Assembly (NCBI GenBank): GCA_020633435.1
Contig: JACKDP010000001.1
Span: 1,550,001 to 1,614,000, forward strand
From: Myxococcales bacterium
Lineage (GTDB): Bacteria; Myxococcota_A; Bradymonadia; UBA7976; UBA1532
Length of the DNA stretch: 64,000 bases
Reading direction: 5' to 3'
Within the stretch, counting starts at the first letter, position 1. Every line of letters begins with the position of its first letter. Shown here in pieces: positions 1-8,421 of this stretch. A program made the translations under genes and the position numbers. The notes beneath the pieces are model-generated. The model was given only the letters and a program-made list of their open reading frames with translations. It searched no databases and was not told the DNA's origin.

Positions 1-1601
1 GACAGGTACTCATCCGACAGCAGGAAGACCAGGCGGCTGCCATCGGAGACGCCCCGGATCTGGGGGAGCGTCTGCCACGCGTGGCGCGAGGCGGTGAAGA
101 CGGGGTGGGTCGCGGGCAGCGGGGCCAGGGTGCGGCCGGGGTACTCGGCCGCGGGGAAGAGGCGGCCGACGAGGGCCTCCATGCTGCTCTTGAAGGCGGG
201 GGCCTGGTCGGTGGGCTCGGCCAGGATGGTGCCGCCGCGCTGGATGTAGTCGCGCAGGCGGTCGACCTGGGCGTCGGTGAAGGCGGCGGCCTCGGTGCCC
301 GAGATGAAGAGGATGGGGGCCTCCAGCTCCTCGACGGGGGCGTCGATGTGCACGGCGTGCCAGTTCACGGGCCGCTCGAAGGCGCCCCAGAGGTGGCGCG
401 AAACCTGAGCGAGATCGCGGGGGTTGAGGTTCCAGTCGTGGCCGGGGCCGTACTCCAGCTTGTTCAGGGCGACGGGGGCGCCGCCGTACACGAGGAACAG
501 GGTGCTGAAGGCGGTGCCGAGGACGGGGGTGTAGCTGTTGGGGAACGAGCCGTCGGCGGCCTGCTGGCCGAGCACGACGCGGGCCCCCTCACGAAACCAG
601 TCCAGCCGGCCCATGTACTTGCGGCCCGACGCCACGCCCGTGCGCTCGATGCCGTACAGGAAGTAGCCGTTGTCCATGCCCCCTTCCTGCTTGCCGAGCC
701 ACTCCATGCCGCGCTCGACGGCGGCGAGCACCTGGGCCGAGGCCCCCTCCTTGAAGGCGCGGGGGTTGGCGCGGCTGTAGACGGTGCGGGCGTGCAGCAT
801 GTCGAAGACGAGGAAGGTGCTGGCGAGGCCCGCGGTGGCCATGTTGGCGGTGGAGTAGCCCTGCTGGTAGCCCCAGCCGCCGTCCTCGCTCTGGACCTTG
901 AGGAAGTGGTCCGACATCTTCTGCCAGAAGGCGTCGCCCGGGTCGAAGCCGGCGCGCTCGGCGGCCCAGAGGCCCAGGACGCCGTACTGGGTGCAGGAGT
1001 TGTCCCAGTCCTGGGACGACATGCCATAGCGCCAGGCCTGGCGGTCGCCCAGGGCCTGCATCAGCCACTCGGCGTCGGCCCAGAGGGCCTTCTTGTAGCC
1101 GGCGTGGTCGGGGACCTTGCGCAGGGCGTACTCCCAGACGTTGGCCCGGATGCCATGCACGTAGGTGTTGTCGACCTCCAGGGTGGCCAGGAAGTCGAGG
1201 GCGCGCTGGAGCTGCGGGTCGCTCAGGGGGCTGGCGCCGGCGGCGAGCATGGCCAGCGCCGCCAGGGCCGTCGAGCCCCCGCGGGCGTAGTGGCTCTCGC
1301 CGATGCTGCCGTCCTCGGCCTGCTGGCGCTTGAGGTACAAGACGCCGTCGTCGATGGCGCGGGCGATCTTGCGGGCGGTGAGGACGCCGTCGAAGGGCTT
1401 GCGCTCCACGACGGCCGGCTCGTCGCCGAACTCGTTGCCGAGCGCGAAGCCGTTGAACCCGCGCTGGTTGAACGGCAGGCGGTTCTGCTGGACGGCCTGG
1501 ACGTTGTTGAGGAGGTTCTCCGGCACCACGCGCCGCTGGCGCCCGAGGGCGGGCCCGGCGGCGAGGGTGGCGGCGAGGGTCAGTGCGAGGGTGCGGTTCA
1601 T
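1..1601 (-). CDS. Secreted DUF4159-type protein with alpha/alpha-toroid region, C-terminus cut by window edge
   Basis: The reading frame is open from an ATG at 1601 to the left edge, so the C-terminus is missing. The protein starts with a signal peptide (MNRTLALTLAATLAAGPALG). A long helical region follows with prenyltransferase/squalene-cyclase-like repeats, for example QAEDGSIGESHYARGG and QSEDGGWGYQQGYS, which is the QxxDGxW style of alpha/alpha toroids. After about residue 400 the sequence (ILFISGTEAAAFTDAQVDRL, then YIQRGGTIL) matches the DUF4159 style. DUF4159 proteins in this arrangement are envelope proteins of unknown biochemical role, often next to MoxR/vWA genes. The gene lies 17 nt downstream of the VIT/vWA gene on the same strand, so the two are probably one operon. 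Family assignment is by pattern recognition; the function is unknown. Confidence 0.8.
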   Translation of the reverse strand, partial: MNRTLALTLAATLAAGPALGRQRRVVPENLLNNVQAVQQNRLPFNQRGFNGFALGNEFGDEPAVVERKPFDGVLTARKIARAIDDGVLYLKRQQAEDGSIGESHYARGGSTALAALAMLAAGASPLSDPQLQRALDFLATLEVDNTYVHGIRANVWEYALRKVPDHAGYKKALWADAEWLMQALGDRQAWRYGMSSQDWDNSCTQYGVLGLWAAERAGFDPGDAFWQKMSDHFLKVQSEDGGWGYQQGYSTANMATAGLASTFLVFDMLHARTVYSRANPRAFKEGASAQVLAAVERGMEWLGKQEGGMDNGYFLYGIERTGVASGRKYMGRLDWFREGARVVLGQQAADGSFPNSYTPVLGTAFSTLFLVYGGAPVALNKLEYGPGHDWNLNPRDLAQVSRHLWGAFERPVNWHAVHIDAPVEELEAPILFISGTEAAAFTDAQVDRLRDYIQRGGTILAEPTDQAPAFKSSMEALVGRLFPAAEYPGRTLAPLPATHPVFTASRHAWQTLPQIRGVSDGSRLVFLLSDEYL

Positions 1602-1618
1602 CGCCAGGTCCTCCGGGC

Positions 1619-3739
1619 TCAGTAGGTCTCGAGGCGCTCGCCCTCGAAGTCCATCACGGTGTCGCCACCGAGGGACTGGGCGCGAGCGAAGCTCTTGTTC
1701 TTCTTGATCAATTCGAAGTACTCGGGGCTGTACTTCTTGACGCGGCGGACCTTGTCGGCGCGCGACGCCGCGTCCACCCACTTGCCGTCGCGCTGGTAGT
1801 AGGCGCGGCCGTCGACGGTGCGGACCTTCTCGGCCTTGCGCACCGTGCCCTGCCGGTCCTTGTAGAAGTTGTTGTCGACGGAGCTGACCTTGCGGTGGCG
1901 CAGGCCGCTCTCGTTGCCGGCCTGCTGGACGGCCCAGCGGCCCGACACCTGGGCGTTGGCCGTCTCCATCAGCTCGCCGGCGGCGGCGGCGGCCTCCTCG
2001 GGCGTGAAGCTGCGGCCGGCGTCGGACAGGAAGACGGTGTACTCGGTGAGGATGCCGTACTTCAGGCTCAGCTCGACCACCTCCCGGACGCGCGGCTCGG
2101 TCTGGCCCTCCAGGCGGATCTCGCGGAGCAGGTCGCCGATGCGGCGAGACGCCCAGAGCCAGGCGACGAAGGCGTCGTCGGCCTGGGTCTTCGCGGGGAA
2201 GTCGACCTTCACGGTGTGCTGCTGGGCGGCGCCGCGCAGGGTGCCCTTCACGGTGATGGTGTGCGCCCCGCCACCGCTGTAGCGGCCCGCGAGCAGGATC
2301 TCCTGGCCCCGGAAGAGGGCGGTGGGGGCCTCGGGGTAGACGTGCTCGACCTTCAGGCCGCCGAAGTCGAGGGCCACGTCGGTCAGGACCGGGTTGCTCA
2401 GGCCGTCGTAGATGGCGGCCACCTTCACGTCGATCTCGTCGTCGGGCTCCAGGTAGACGGAGCGGCCCTCGGTCTTCTGGGCGAGGCCGTCGAGCAGGTG
2501 GGCGTTGACGTCGTGGCCGACGCCCAGGGCGAAGATGGCGGTGCTGCCGCCGGCGGGCACGCCCGCGAGGATGCGGTCGGGGGCCAGCTCGCCCGCGGTG
2601 GGGGTGCCGTCGGTGAGGAAGAGCACCAGGCGGGGGCGGCCGGCCTCGGCCTGGCCGGCCAGGCTCGCCGCGAGGGCCTCGCTGATGTTGGTCTTGCCGG
2701 CGGCGAGGAGCCCTTGCAGGAAGCGCACGGCGTCGGCGCGGTGGGCCTCGTCGGCGGGCACGAGGCCCTCCTGGAAGCGGTGGACCTCGCTGCCGAAGGC
2801 GATGAGGTTGAAGCGGTCGCCCGGGTTCAGGTGCGCGACGACGTACTCGGCGGCGAGCTGGACCTGGGCCAGCTTCTCGCCGCGCATGGAGCCGGAGACG
2901 TCGAGGGCCAGCACCAGGTCCTTGGGGGCGGGGGCCACGCCGTCGCCGCCGGTGGGGTTGCCGAGCAGCAGGAAGTAGCCGTGATCCTCGCCCTCGGGGC
3001 GGTGGGTCAGGACGCGCAGGCCGAGGGCGTCGTCATCGGCCGCGAAGAGCAGGCGGAGGGTGTCCCCCTCGACGACGTCGTCCTGGCTGAAGCGCACGCG
3101 GGCGGTCTGGGCCCCCAGGCGGTCCACCTCGACCTCGTGGGTCGGGCTGAAGACGCCGCGCAGGGGGCGGCTGGTCTTGACGGTGGCCTCGACGGTGACG
3201 CGGCGGGCGGGGGCGGCGCCGAACCCGGCGGCGGGCAGCAGGAGCTGGGCGTCCCCGAGGCCCGCGCGCTGGCGGACGGGCAGGCGGTAGTCGAGCTCGA
3301 TGCGGGTGCGGTGCCCCAGCGTGACGGCGGGCACCAGCGCCGCCGGGCGGCCCGCGAAGGCGACCAGGCGCGAGGACTCCGTCCGGCGGGCCAGCTCCGT
3401 GTAGAGATCCTGGGCGGCGGCGGGCGGCAGCACCTCCACCGGCACCGCGACGCCGTCCACCTGGAGCGTCAGGCTGGACGCCTCGACCCCCTCCGGCAGC
3501 GGCAGCACGCCGACGAACCGGCCCTGACCCATGACCGTCTCGCGGACGTGGCCCACCACGGCGTCATCGCTGATGTCGGCGCGGGTGGTGCTGTAGAGCG
3601 TCTGCCAGGTGGGGGCCGGATCCCCGCCGGCCGGGGTGAACCGGCCGTTGGCGTAGGTGCCGGGCAGGAAGATGACGCCGGCCTGCGCCGCCCCTCCCAG
3701 GGCGAGCAGGGCGACGAGGGCGGCGAGCGGGGTGCGCAT
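1619..3739 (-). CDS. Secreted VIT / von Willebrand factor A domain protein
   Basis: The protein is 706 aa. I chose the ATG at 3739 because it gives a clean signal peptide (MRTPLAALVALLALGGAAQA) and has a GAGGAG ribosome site 8 nt upstream; the frame is open further upstream without a plausible signal. Residues about 40-170 resemble a VIT (inter-alpha-trypsin inhibitor N-terminal) domain. A vWA domain follows with a complete MIDAS start (D280, S282, S284 in LALDVSGSM) and the downstream FLTDGTPT loop. VIT-vWA proteins are secreted or periplasmic adhesion/assembly factors that bind divalent metal. The C-terminal 120 residues are lysine/arginine rich and not recognised. It is the first gene of a probable operon with the DUF4159 gene and is divergent from tpx across a 219-bp spacer in which I see no convincing promoter. 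Confidence 0.88.
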   Translation of the reverse strand: MRTPLAALVALLALGGAAQAGVIFLPGTYANGRFTPAGGDPAPTWQTLYSTTRADISDDAVVGHVRETVMGQGRFVGVLPLPEGVEASSLTLQVDGVAVPVEVLPPAAAQDLYTELARRTESSRLVAFAGRPAALVPAVTLGHRTRIELDYRLPVRQRAGLGDAQLLLPAAGFGAAPARRVTVEATVKTSRPLRGVFSPTHEVEVDRLGAQTARVRFSQDDVVEGDTLRLLFAADDDALGLRVLTHRPEGEDHGYFLLLGNPTGGDGVAPAPKDLVLALDVSGSMRGEKLAQVQLAAEYVVAHLNPGDRFNLIAFGSEVHRFQEGLVPADEAHRADAVRFLQGLLAAGKTNISEALAASLAGQAEAGRPRLVLFLTDGTPTAGELAPDRILAGVPAGGSTAIFALGVGHDVNAHLLDGLAQKTEGRSVYLEPDDEIDVKVAAIYDGLSNPVLTDVALDFGGLKVEHVYPEAPTALFRGQEILLAGRYSGGGAHTITVKGTLRGAAQQHTVKVDFPAKTQADDAFVAWLWASRRIGDLLREIRLEGQTEPRVREVVELSLKYGILTEYTVFLSDAGRSFTPEEAAAAAGELMETANAQVSGRWAVQQAGNESGLRHRKVSSVDNNFYKDRQGTVRKAEKVRTVDGRAYYQRDGKWVDAASRADKVRRVKKYSPEYFELIKKNKSFARAQSLGGDTVMDFEGERLETY

Positions 3740-3958
3740 GGCGGGATCTCCTCGGGGGGGCCGGTATGGCTGGACGGTAGCCCGGGCCGGCGCCGCCGTG
3801 GTCAGCCGGCCTTCAAAGGGTTGTGAATGGTTTGTAAACGGCGCCTTCGGCGGTTCGATCCACCGGCGGGGCAACCACGCGCGCCCGTGAGGCATCCGTT
3901 GCCCGAGCCGGCGACCGGCCCGGCGACACCCGCACGAGAACAGCAGGAGCTACGCGCG

Positions 3959-4453
3959 ATGGCGACGATCACCCTGGGCGGCAAGCCCATCCAGACCAGT
4001 GGCGACCTCCCGGCCGTGGGCGCCACCGCCCCCGACTTCAGCCTGGTGGGGGCCAGCCTGGCCGAGCAGCGCCTGGGGGACTTCGAGGGGATCAAGGTCC
4101 TCAACATCTTCCCCAGCATCGACACCTCCGTCTGCGCCATGTCGGTGCGCCGGTTCAACGCCGAGGCCGCCGGCCACCCGGGCGTCTCCGTGCTCAACAT
4201 CTCGGCGGATCTGCCCTTCGCCCAGAAGCGCTTCTGCGGGGCCGAGGGCCTCGACGGCGTGGTGACGCTCTCCACCTTCCGCAGCGACTTCGCGGAGGCC
4301 TACGGCGTGAAGATGACGGCCGGCGCCCTGGCCGGCCTCTGCGCCCGGGCCGTGGTGGTGGTGGACGCCACCGGCCGCGTCATCCACAGCCAGCTCGTGC
4401 CCGAGATCGCGCAGGAGCCGGACTACGACGCGGCCCTCGCCAGCCTCGGCTGA
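3959..4453 (+). CDS. tpx: Thiol peroxidase (atypical 2-Cys peroxiredoxin)
   Basis: The protein is 164 aa, the usual Tpx length. The ATG at 3959 follows AGGAG and gives the family N-terminus ITLGGKPIQTSGDLPAVGA; the longer upstream frame is not family-like. The peroxidatic cysteine is C59 in FPSIDTSVCAMSVRRFN and the resolving cysteine is C93 in QKRFCGAEG, matching C61/C95 of E. coli Tpx. The enzyme reduces H2O2 and organic, especially alkyl, peroxides using thioredoxin. It appears monocistronic: a 193-bp gap separates it from the next plus-strand gene. Confidence 0.96.
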   Translation: MATITLGGKPIQTSGDLPAVGATAPDFSLVGASLAEQRLGDFEGIKVLNIFPSIDTSVCAMSVRRFNAEAAGHPGVSVLNISADLPFAQKRFCGAEGLDGVVTLSTFRSDFAEAYGVKMTAGALAGLCARAVVVVDATGRVIHSQLVPEIAQEPDYDAALASLG

Positions 4454-4646
4454 GGATCCGCCCGGGGGATCCCCCTCCCCCGCCCGGCGCGGCGACGCCC
4501 CGCCGGCGAGGCCGAACGGGCGCCCCGGGCGGGCTGGCGCCGCCTGACCGGAGACCTCCGCCCGCCCTGTTGCGTCCGACCTGGGTCGAAGGTGACAACC
4601 GCCGCGCGCCGACCCTATCATCGGGTCCGGTCGGCAAAGGCAACCC

Positions 4647-6200
4647 GTGAAGACGAAGGCGTACAAACTGGCAGCGGATCTGGGGGTGCCCGAGCAGGTG
4701 CTCCTCGACTGGCTCAAGGCGAACGGCTACCCGAACGCCCGCCGCGGCGACACCATCCGCACCGAGGTCGCCCAGGCCGCCCGCCGCGCCCTCGGCCGGG
4801 GCGGGTCGGCGACGCTGCCCCCTACCCGCGCCACCGGCTCCGTCCGCCCCGTCGAGCGCAACAGCGCCGCGCTGCGGCCCGTCCAGCGCGACTCCGGCGT
4901 CGTCCGGCCGCCCGATCGGCCCACCGACGTCTCCGAGCCGCCTCGCCGGAACTCCCGCGCTTCCGAGGGCTTCCGCGTCAGCTTCGCCGACCTGCTGGAG
5001 GAGCACCTGCCCGGGGGCATGGAGGCCCTGCCGGCCGGGGCCGGCCCCGCTGCCGCCGCCGCCGCCGCTCAGCGCCCCCAGCCGCGCCCGTCCATGCGGC
5101 CGTCCACCGGGCTGAGCAACGAGGAGGTGCTGAAGCTGCGCCTCACGCGCATGGAGGCCGACCGCGACCAGGCCCACCGCGAGCTCGACATCCTGCGGCA
5201 GCGGCTCGAGGCCGATCAGCTGCGCCTGCGCGAGGCCCTGGCCGCCCTGAGCGCCGCCGATGGCGACCGCCACGCCCTGGGCATGCTGCGCCAGGAGCAC
5301 GAGCGCGTCCTGCTGGAGCGGGCCACCCAGCGGCAGGCCCTGCAGGCGGCCGCCGACGAGCGCGGCACCCTGGAGCAGACCTGCGGGGAGCTGCAGCAGG
5401 AGCTCGTCGACCTGCGCGACCAGCTCGCCGGGGCCGACGCCGAGCGGGAGGTGCGCGAGGCCACCATCACCGAGCTGGAGTCGGCGGTGCAGCGGGAGGT
5501 GGCCTGGCGCGCGCGGGCCCTGGAGCTGGAGCGCGTCGTCCAGATGGGCAACAGCCTGCACGGCCTGCTGCAGGGGCTCGGCCTGGAGGATGTGCGGCTG
5601 CAGGCGGACGTCCTGCGGGCCCTGCTCTCGGATCGGGAGGGGGCGCTCGGCCTCATCCGGGCCATCCGGCAGGTGGACGCCGCGGCCCTCACCAAGATGA
5701 TCAGCGGCCGGGTGACGCGGACCTGCGCGCACCCGCTGTGCGACGAGATCGCCCGCCTGGACGACCGCGTGCGGGTGCGGGTCGACGACGCCTCGCGCTG
5801 CGAGATCTGCCAGGACTCCCCCGATCGGCGCTGGTTCGCCCGGCTCGTGCGGGAGTGCGCGCGGGCGGGCGTGCGGCGCCTGCTGGTGATCGGCGGGTCC
5901 GACGCCACCCAGCGGGTGCTGCGCGAGCTGGCCCAGGGGCAGCCCCTCGATCTGCGCCTCGTCGCCGACGCCGAGCCGGCCCCCGCGGCGCGGGTCCGGG
6001 GGCGCGTGGAGGGCTGCGACGTCCTCGTCCTGTGGAGCGGCACCCTGGTGGCCCCGGATCTGAGCGCCCCGTACGAGGCCGCCGCCGAGGCCGAGGGCCG
6101 CCCCGTGGTGCGCGTGCTGGGCGACCGCGGCACCGTGGCCGGGCTGGCCCGGGCCGTGAGCATCCGCCTCGCGCGCAACCACATCCTCGCGGCCACCTAG
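4647..6200 (+). CDS. IF2_N-like / coiled-coil / Cys-cluster / DUF2325-like protein
   Basis: The protein is 517 aa with a GTG start at 4647 and AAAGG upstream. Residues 1-50 (KAYKLAADLGVPEQVLLDWL...) closely resemble the small helical domain at the N-terminus of translation initiation factor IF-2. A low-complexity linker with repeated arginine/proline segments follows, then a long coiled coil (about 160-300) rich in E/Q/R/L heptads. A cysteine cluster (CAHPLC ... CEIC) lies at about 360-390. The C-terminal 110 residues (RRLLVIGGSDATQRVL ... CDVLVLWSG ... GRPVVRVLG) look like a DUF2325 Rossmann-like fold. The gene ends 3 nt before moxR and leads the MoxR-DUF58-TgpA cluster. The function is unknown; the architecture suggests a cytosolic scaffold or nucleic-acid-binding protein. 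Confidence 0.75.
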   Translation: MKTKAYKLAADLGVPEQVLLDWLKANGYPNARRGDTIRTEVAQAARRALGRGGSATLPPTRATGSVRPVERNSAALRPVQRDSGVVRPPDRPTDVSEPPRRNSRASEGFRVSFADLLEEHLPGGMEALPAGAGPAAAAAAAQRPQPRPSMRPSTGLSNEEVLKLRLTRMEADRDQAHRELDILRQRLEADQLRLREALAALSAADGDRHALGMLRQEHERVLLERATQRQALQAAADERGTLEQTCGELQQELVDLRDQLAGADAEREVREATITELESAVQREVAWRARALELERVVQMGNSLHGLLQGLGLEDVRLQADVLRALLSDREGALGLIRAIRQVDAAALTKMISGRVTRTCAHPLCDEIARLDDRVRVRVDDASRCEICQDSPDRRWFARLVRECARAGVRRLLVIGGSDATQRVLRELAQGQPLDLRLVADAEPAPAARVRGRVEGCDVLVLWSGTLVAPDLSAPYEAAAEAEGRPVVRVLGDRGTVAGLARAVSIRLARNHILAAT

Positions 6201-6203
6201 CGA

Positions 6204-7166
6204 ATGAAGACGCTCGAAATCATGGAAGAATCCGTCCGCCACCCCGACGGCATCCGGCTGCTGGACAACCTGCGCCAGGTCATCCTCGGGAAGGACGAGG
6301 TGCTCTTCCTGGTGCTGGTCGGCCTCGTGGCGCGGGGCCACATCCTGATGGAGGACGTGCCCGGCGTCGGCAAGACGACGCTGGCCCGCGCCCTGGCCCG
6401 CTCGCTCAGCCTCGACTTCAAGCGGGTGCAGTTCACCCCCGACCTGATGCCCACGGACATCCTGGGCGGGGCGGTGCTGCGGCCGGCGGACGGCACGTTC
6501 GAGTTCCGGCCCGGGCCCATCTTCACGCAGATCCTGCTGGCCGATGAGATCAACCGCGCCTCGCCGCGGACGCAGTCGGCGCTGCTGGAGGCCATGAGCG
6601 AGGGGCAGGTGACGCTGGACGGGGTGACCCGGCCGCTGCCCGCGCCGTTCTTCGTCATCGCCACGCAGAACCCCATCGAGGCCGAGGGCACCTACCCCCT
6701 GCCCGAGGCCCAGCTCGACCGCTTCCTGATGCGGCTGGGCCTGGGCTACCCCGCCCGCGAGCAGGAGGTGGATCTGCTGTACGACCAGCAGACGGCCCAC
6801 CCCCTGGGGCGCCTGGCGGCGGTGGCCACCGCGGAGGCCGTCGTGGCCCTGCAGACCGAGGCGCGGGCCGTCGAGGTGAAGCGCAAGGTGGGGCAGTACG
6901 TGGTGGCGCTGGTGGAGGGCACCCGGCACCACGCCGATCTGCGGCTCGGGGCCAGCCCCCGCGGTAGCCTGGCCCTCTTCCGCGCCGCCCAGGCCCGGGC
7001 GCTGCTGCTCGGCCGCCGCTACGTGCTGCCGGACGACGTGCAGGCCCTCGCCGCCCCCATCCTCGCCCACCGCCTCGAGCTCGTGCCGGAGGCCCGCTAC
7101 GCCGGCCGCGACCCGGTGCAGATCGTCCAGGAGATCGTGCGGGCGGTGCCCGTGCCGGCGGCCTGA
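6204..7166 (+). CDS. MoxR-family AAA+ ATPase
   Basis: The protein is 320 aa, typical of MoxR ATPases. Walker A is GVGKT at 54-58 and Walker B is LLADEIN at about 112-117. The sensor region FVIATQNPIEAEGTYPLPEAQLDRF is diagnostic of MoxR, and the C-terminal helical lid domain follows. MoxR proteins act as chaperone-like ATPases that work with vWA/DUF58 partners. The immediately downstream DUF58 and transglutaminase genes form the classical moxR-DUF58-tgpA arrangement, so this ATPase probably acts on envelope assembly with them. The start is the ATG 3 nt after the preceding stop. Confidence 0.95.
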   Translation: MKTLEIMEESVRHPDGIRLLDNLRQVILGKDEVLFLVLVGLVARGHILMEDVPGVGKTTLARALARSLSLDFKRVQFTPDLMPTDILGGAVLRPADGTFEFRPGPIFTQILLADEINRASPRTQSALLEAMSEGQVTLDGVTRPLPAPFFVIATQNPIEAEGTYPLPEAQLDRFLMRLGLGYPAREQEVDLLYDQQTAHPLGRLAAVATAEAVVALQTEARAVEVKRKVGQYVVALVEGTRHHADLRLGASPRGSLALFRAAQARALLLGRRYVLPDDVQALAAPILAHRLELVPEARYAGRDPVQIVQEIVRAVPVPAA

Positions 7167-7176
7167 CCGCGGCGCC

Positions 7177-8421
7177 GTGAACCTCCGCCGCCTCAACTAC
7201 ATCCTCATCCGGGGCAACCCCGAGAGCTGGGAGCGCTGGTCCCAGAGCCGGGCCGCGCGCCTGCTGCGCCCCCTCATCGCGCCCGTGCTCGTGCTGACGC
7301 CGGAGGGCCAGGGCATCCTGCTGGCCACGATGGTCGCCGGGGCGGCGGGCATGGACGTCCAGTTCTCCAACCTGTACCTGGTGTTCTGCGGCCTGCTCGG
7401 GCTGCTGCTCGCGGCCTGGCTGGGGCGCCTGGTCTTCGCCCGGCCGGGGCCGCTGGCGGTGGCCGTCCGCTGCCCGCCCCGCGTCGCGGCCGGCGAGGTC
7501 GTCACCTTCACGGCGAGGCTCGACAACCCGGGCCGGGCGCCGCTCTACGCGCTGCGGGTGTTCGGGCCGTTCCTCGACTGGGACGGGGCCTGGGTCGTGC
7601 GGCGGCCGAGCGTGCCGGTGCTGGCGGCCGGCGGGCGCGCCGAGGTGGTGGCGCGCGCGCGGTTCCTGCAGCGCGGGCACCGCTGGATCGGGCGGTTCTC
7701 GGTGGCGTCGGTGCGGCCCCTGGGGCTGGCCTTCGGGCCGCGGGTGGCCAGCAGCCCGGTGCGCCTGACGGTGGTGCCCCGCACCGTCCGCCTGCTGGGC
7801 CTGCCGCCTCCCCACCTGGTGCCCGAGGACCTGGGGGAGCAGGCGCGGGGCATCACCACGGGCGCCGACTATGAGCTCGCGGGGCTGCGGCCCTACCGGC
7901 CGGGTGACCGCATCCGCGACCTGCACGCGCTGTCTTGGGCCCGGCTGGGGGAGCCGATGGTGCGGACGTTTCGGCGCACGGCCCGCCGGCGGGCGGTGGT
8001 GCTGCTGCACGCCCAGGCCCCCCGCGCGGACGAGGCGGCCTTCGAGGCGGCCGTGAGCCTGGCGGCGTCGCTGGTGCGCTTCGCGGTGGGCCAGGGCGCC
8101 ACGACGACGCTGGTGCTCGCCGGCGCCACCACGCAGGTGGTCGTGGTCGGGCCGCAGTCGGCCCCCGAGGCGCTCGCCCTGGACGCGCTGGCCGTCGTGG
8201 CCCCCTGCCCCCGCGCCGACGACGCCTGGCAGGGGCACGTCCGGCGCGCGCGGGCCGCGGGGCTGGCGCTCTACAGCGTGTACGCGAGCCCGGGGCCCCA
8301 CGCCGTCCCGGGCCCCGACGCCTGGCTGGTCGCCGGCCGCCGCGCCGCCGCCCAGGCGGGGGGCCTCGCGGTCATCGCCCCGGAGGCCCTGGCGGGGAGC
8401 GAGCTTTGGCTGCCGCGCTGA
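7177..8421 (+). CDS. DUF58 domain membrane protein
   Basis: The protein is 414 aa with a GTG start at 7177. Two hydrophobic segments near the N-terminus (about 28-50 and 58-80) anchor it in the membrane. A beta-rich region follows, then the DUF58 core, whose hallmark is YRPGDRIRDLHALSWARLGEPMVRTF (about 235-260). The C-terminal half resembles a vWA-like fold without a clear MIDAS motif. DUF58 proteins occur next to moxR and are thought to be partners of the ATPase. The 3' end overlaps the following transglutaminase gene by 16 nt, indicating translational coupling. Confidence 0.92.
   Translation: MNLRRLNYILIRGNPESWERWSQSRAARLLRPLIAPVLVLTPEGQGILLATMVAGAAGMDVQFSNLYLVFCGLLGLLLAAWLGRLVFARPGPLAVAVRCPPRVAAGEVVTFTARLDNPGRAPLYALRVFGPFLDWDGAWVVRRPSVPVLAAGGRAEVVARARFLQRGHRWIGRFSVASVRPLGLAFGPRVASSPVRLTVVPRTVRLLGLPPPHLVPEDLGEQARGITTGADYELAGLRPYRPGDRIRDLHALSWARLGEPMVRTFRRTARRRAVVLLHAQAPRADEAAFEAAVSLAASLVRFAVGQGATTTLVLAGATTQVVVVGPQSAPEALALDALAVVAPCPRADDAWQGHVRRARAAGLALYSVYASPGPHAVPGPDAWLVAGRRAAAQAGGLAVIAPEALAGSELWLPR

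Noticed and set aside
1583..3826. Plus-strand open frame of 747 codons opposite the VIT/vWA gene
   Set aside because: The minus strand encodes recognisable VIT and MIDAS motifs; the plus frame has no motifs and only mirrors the codon bias.
3846..3866. GGTTCGATCC as a possible tRNA T-arm
   Set aside because: The flanking bases do not form the five-pair stem and no acceptor or anticodon arms are present.
4380..7196. Minus-strand open frame of 938 codons opposite the coiled-coil and MoxR genes
   Set aside because: MoxR and the preceding protein are unmistakable on the plus strand. The antisense frame spans two genes and has no start context.
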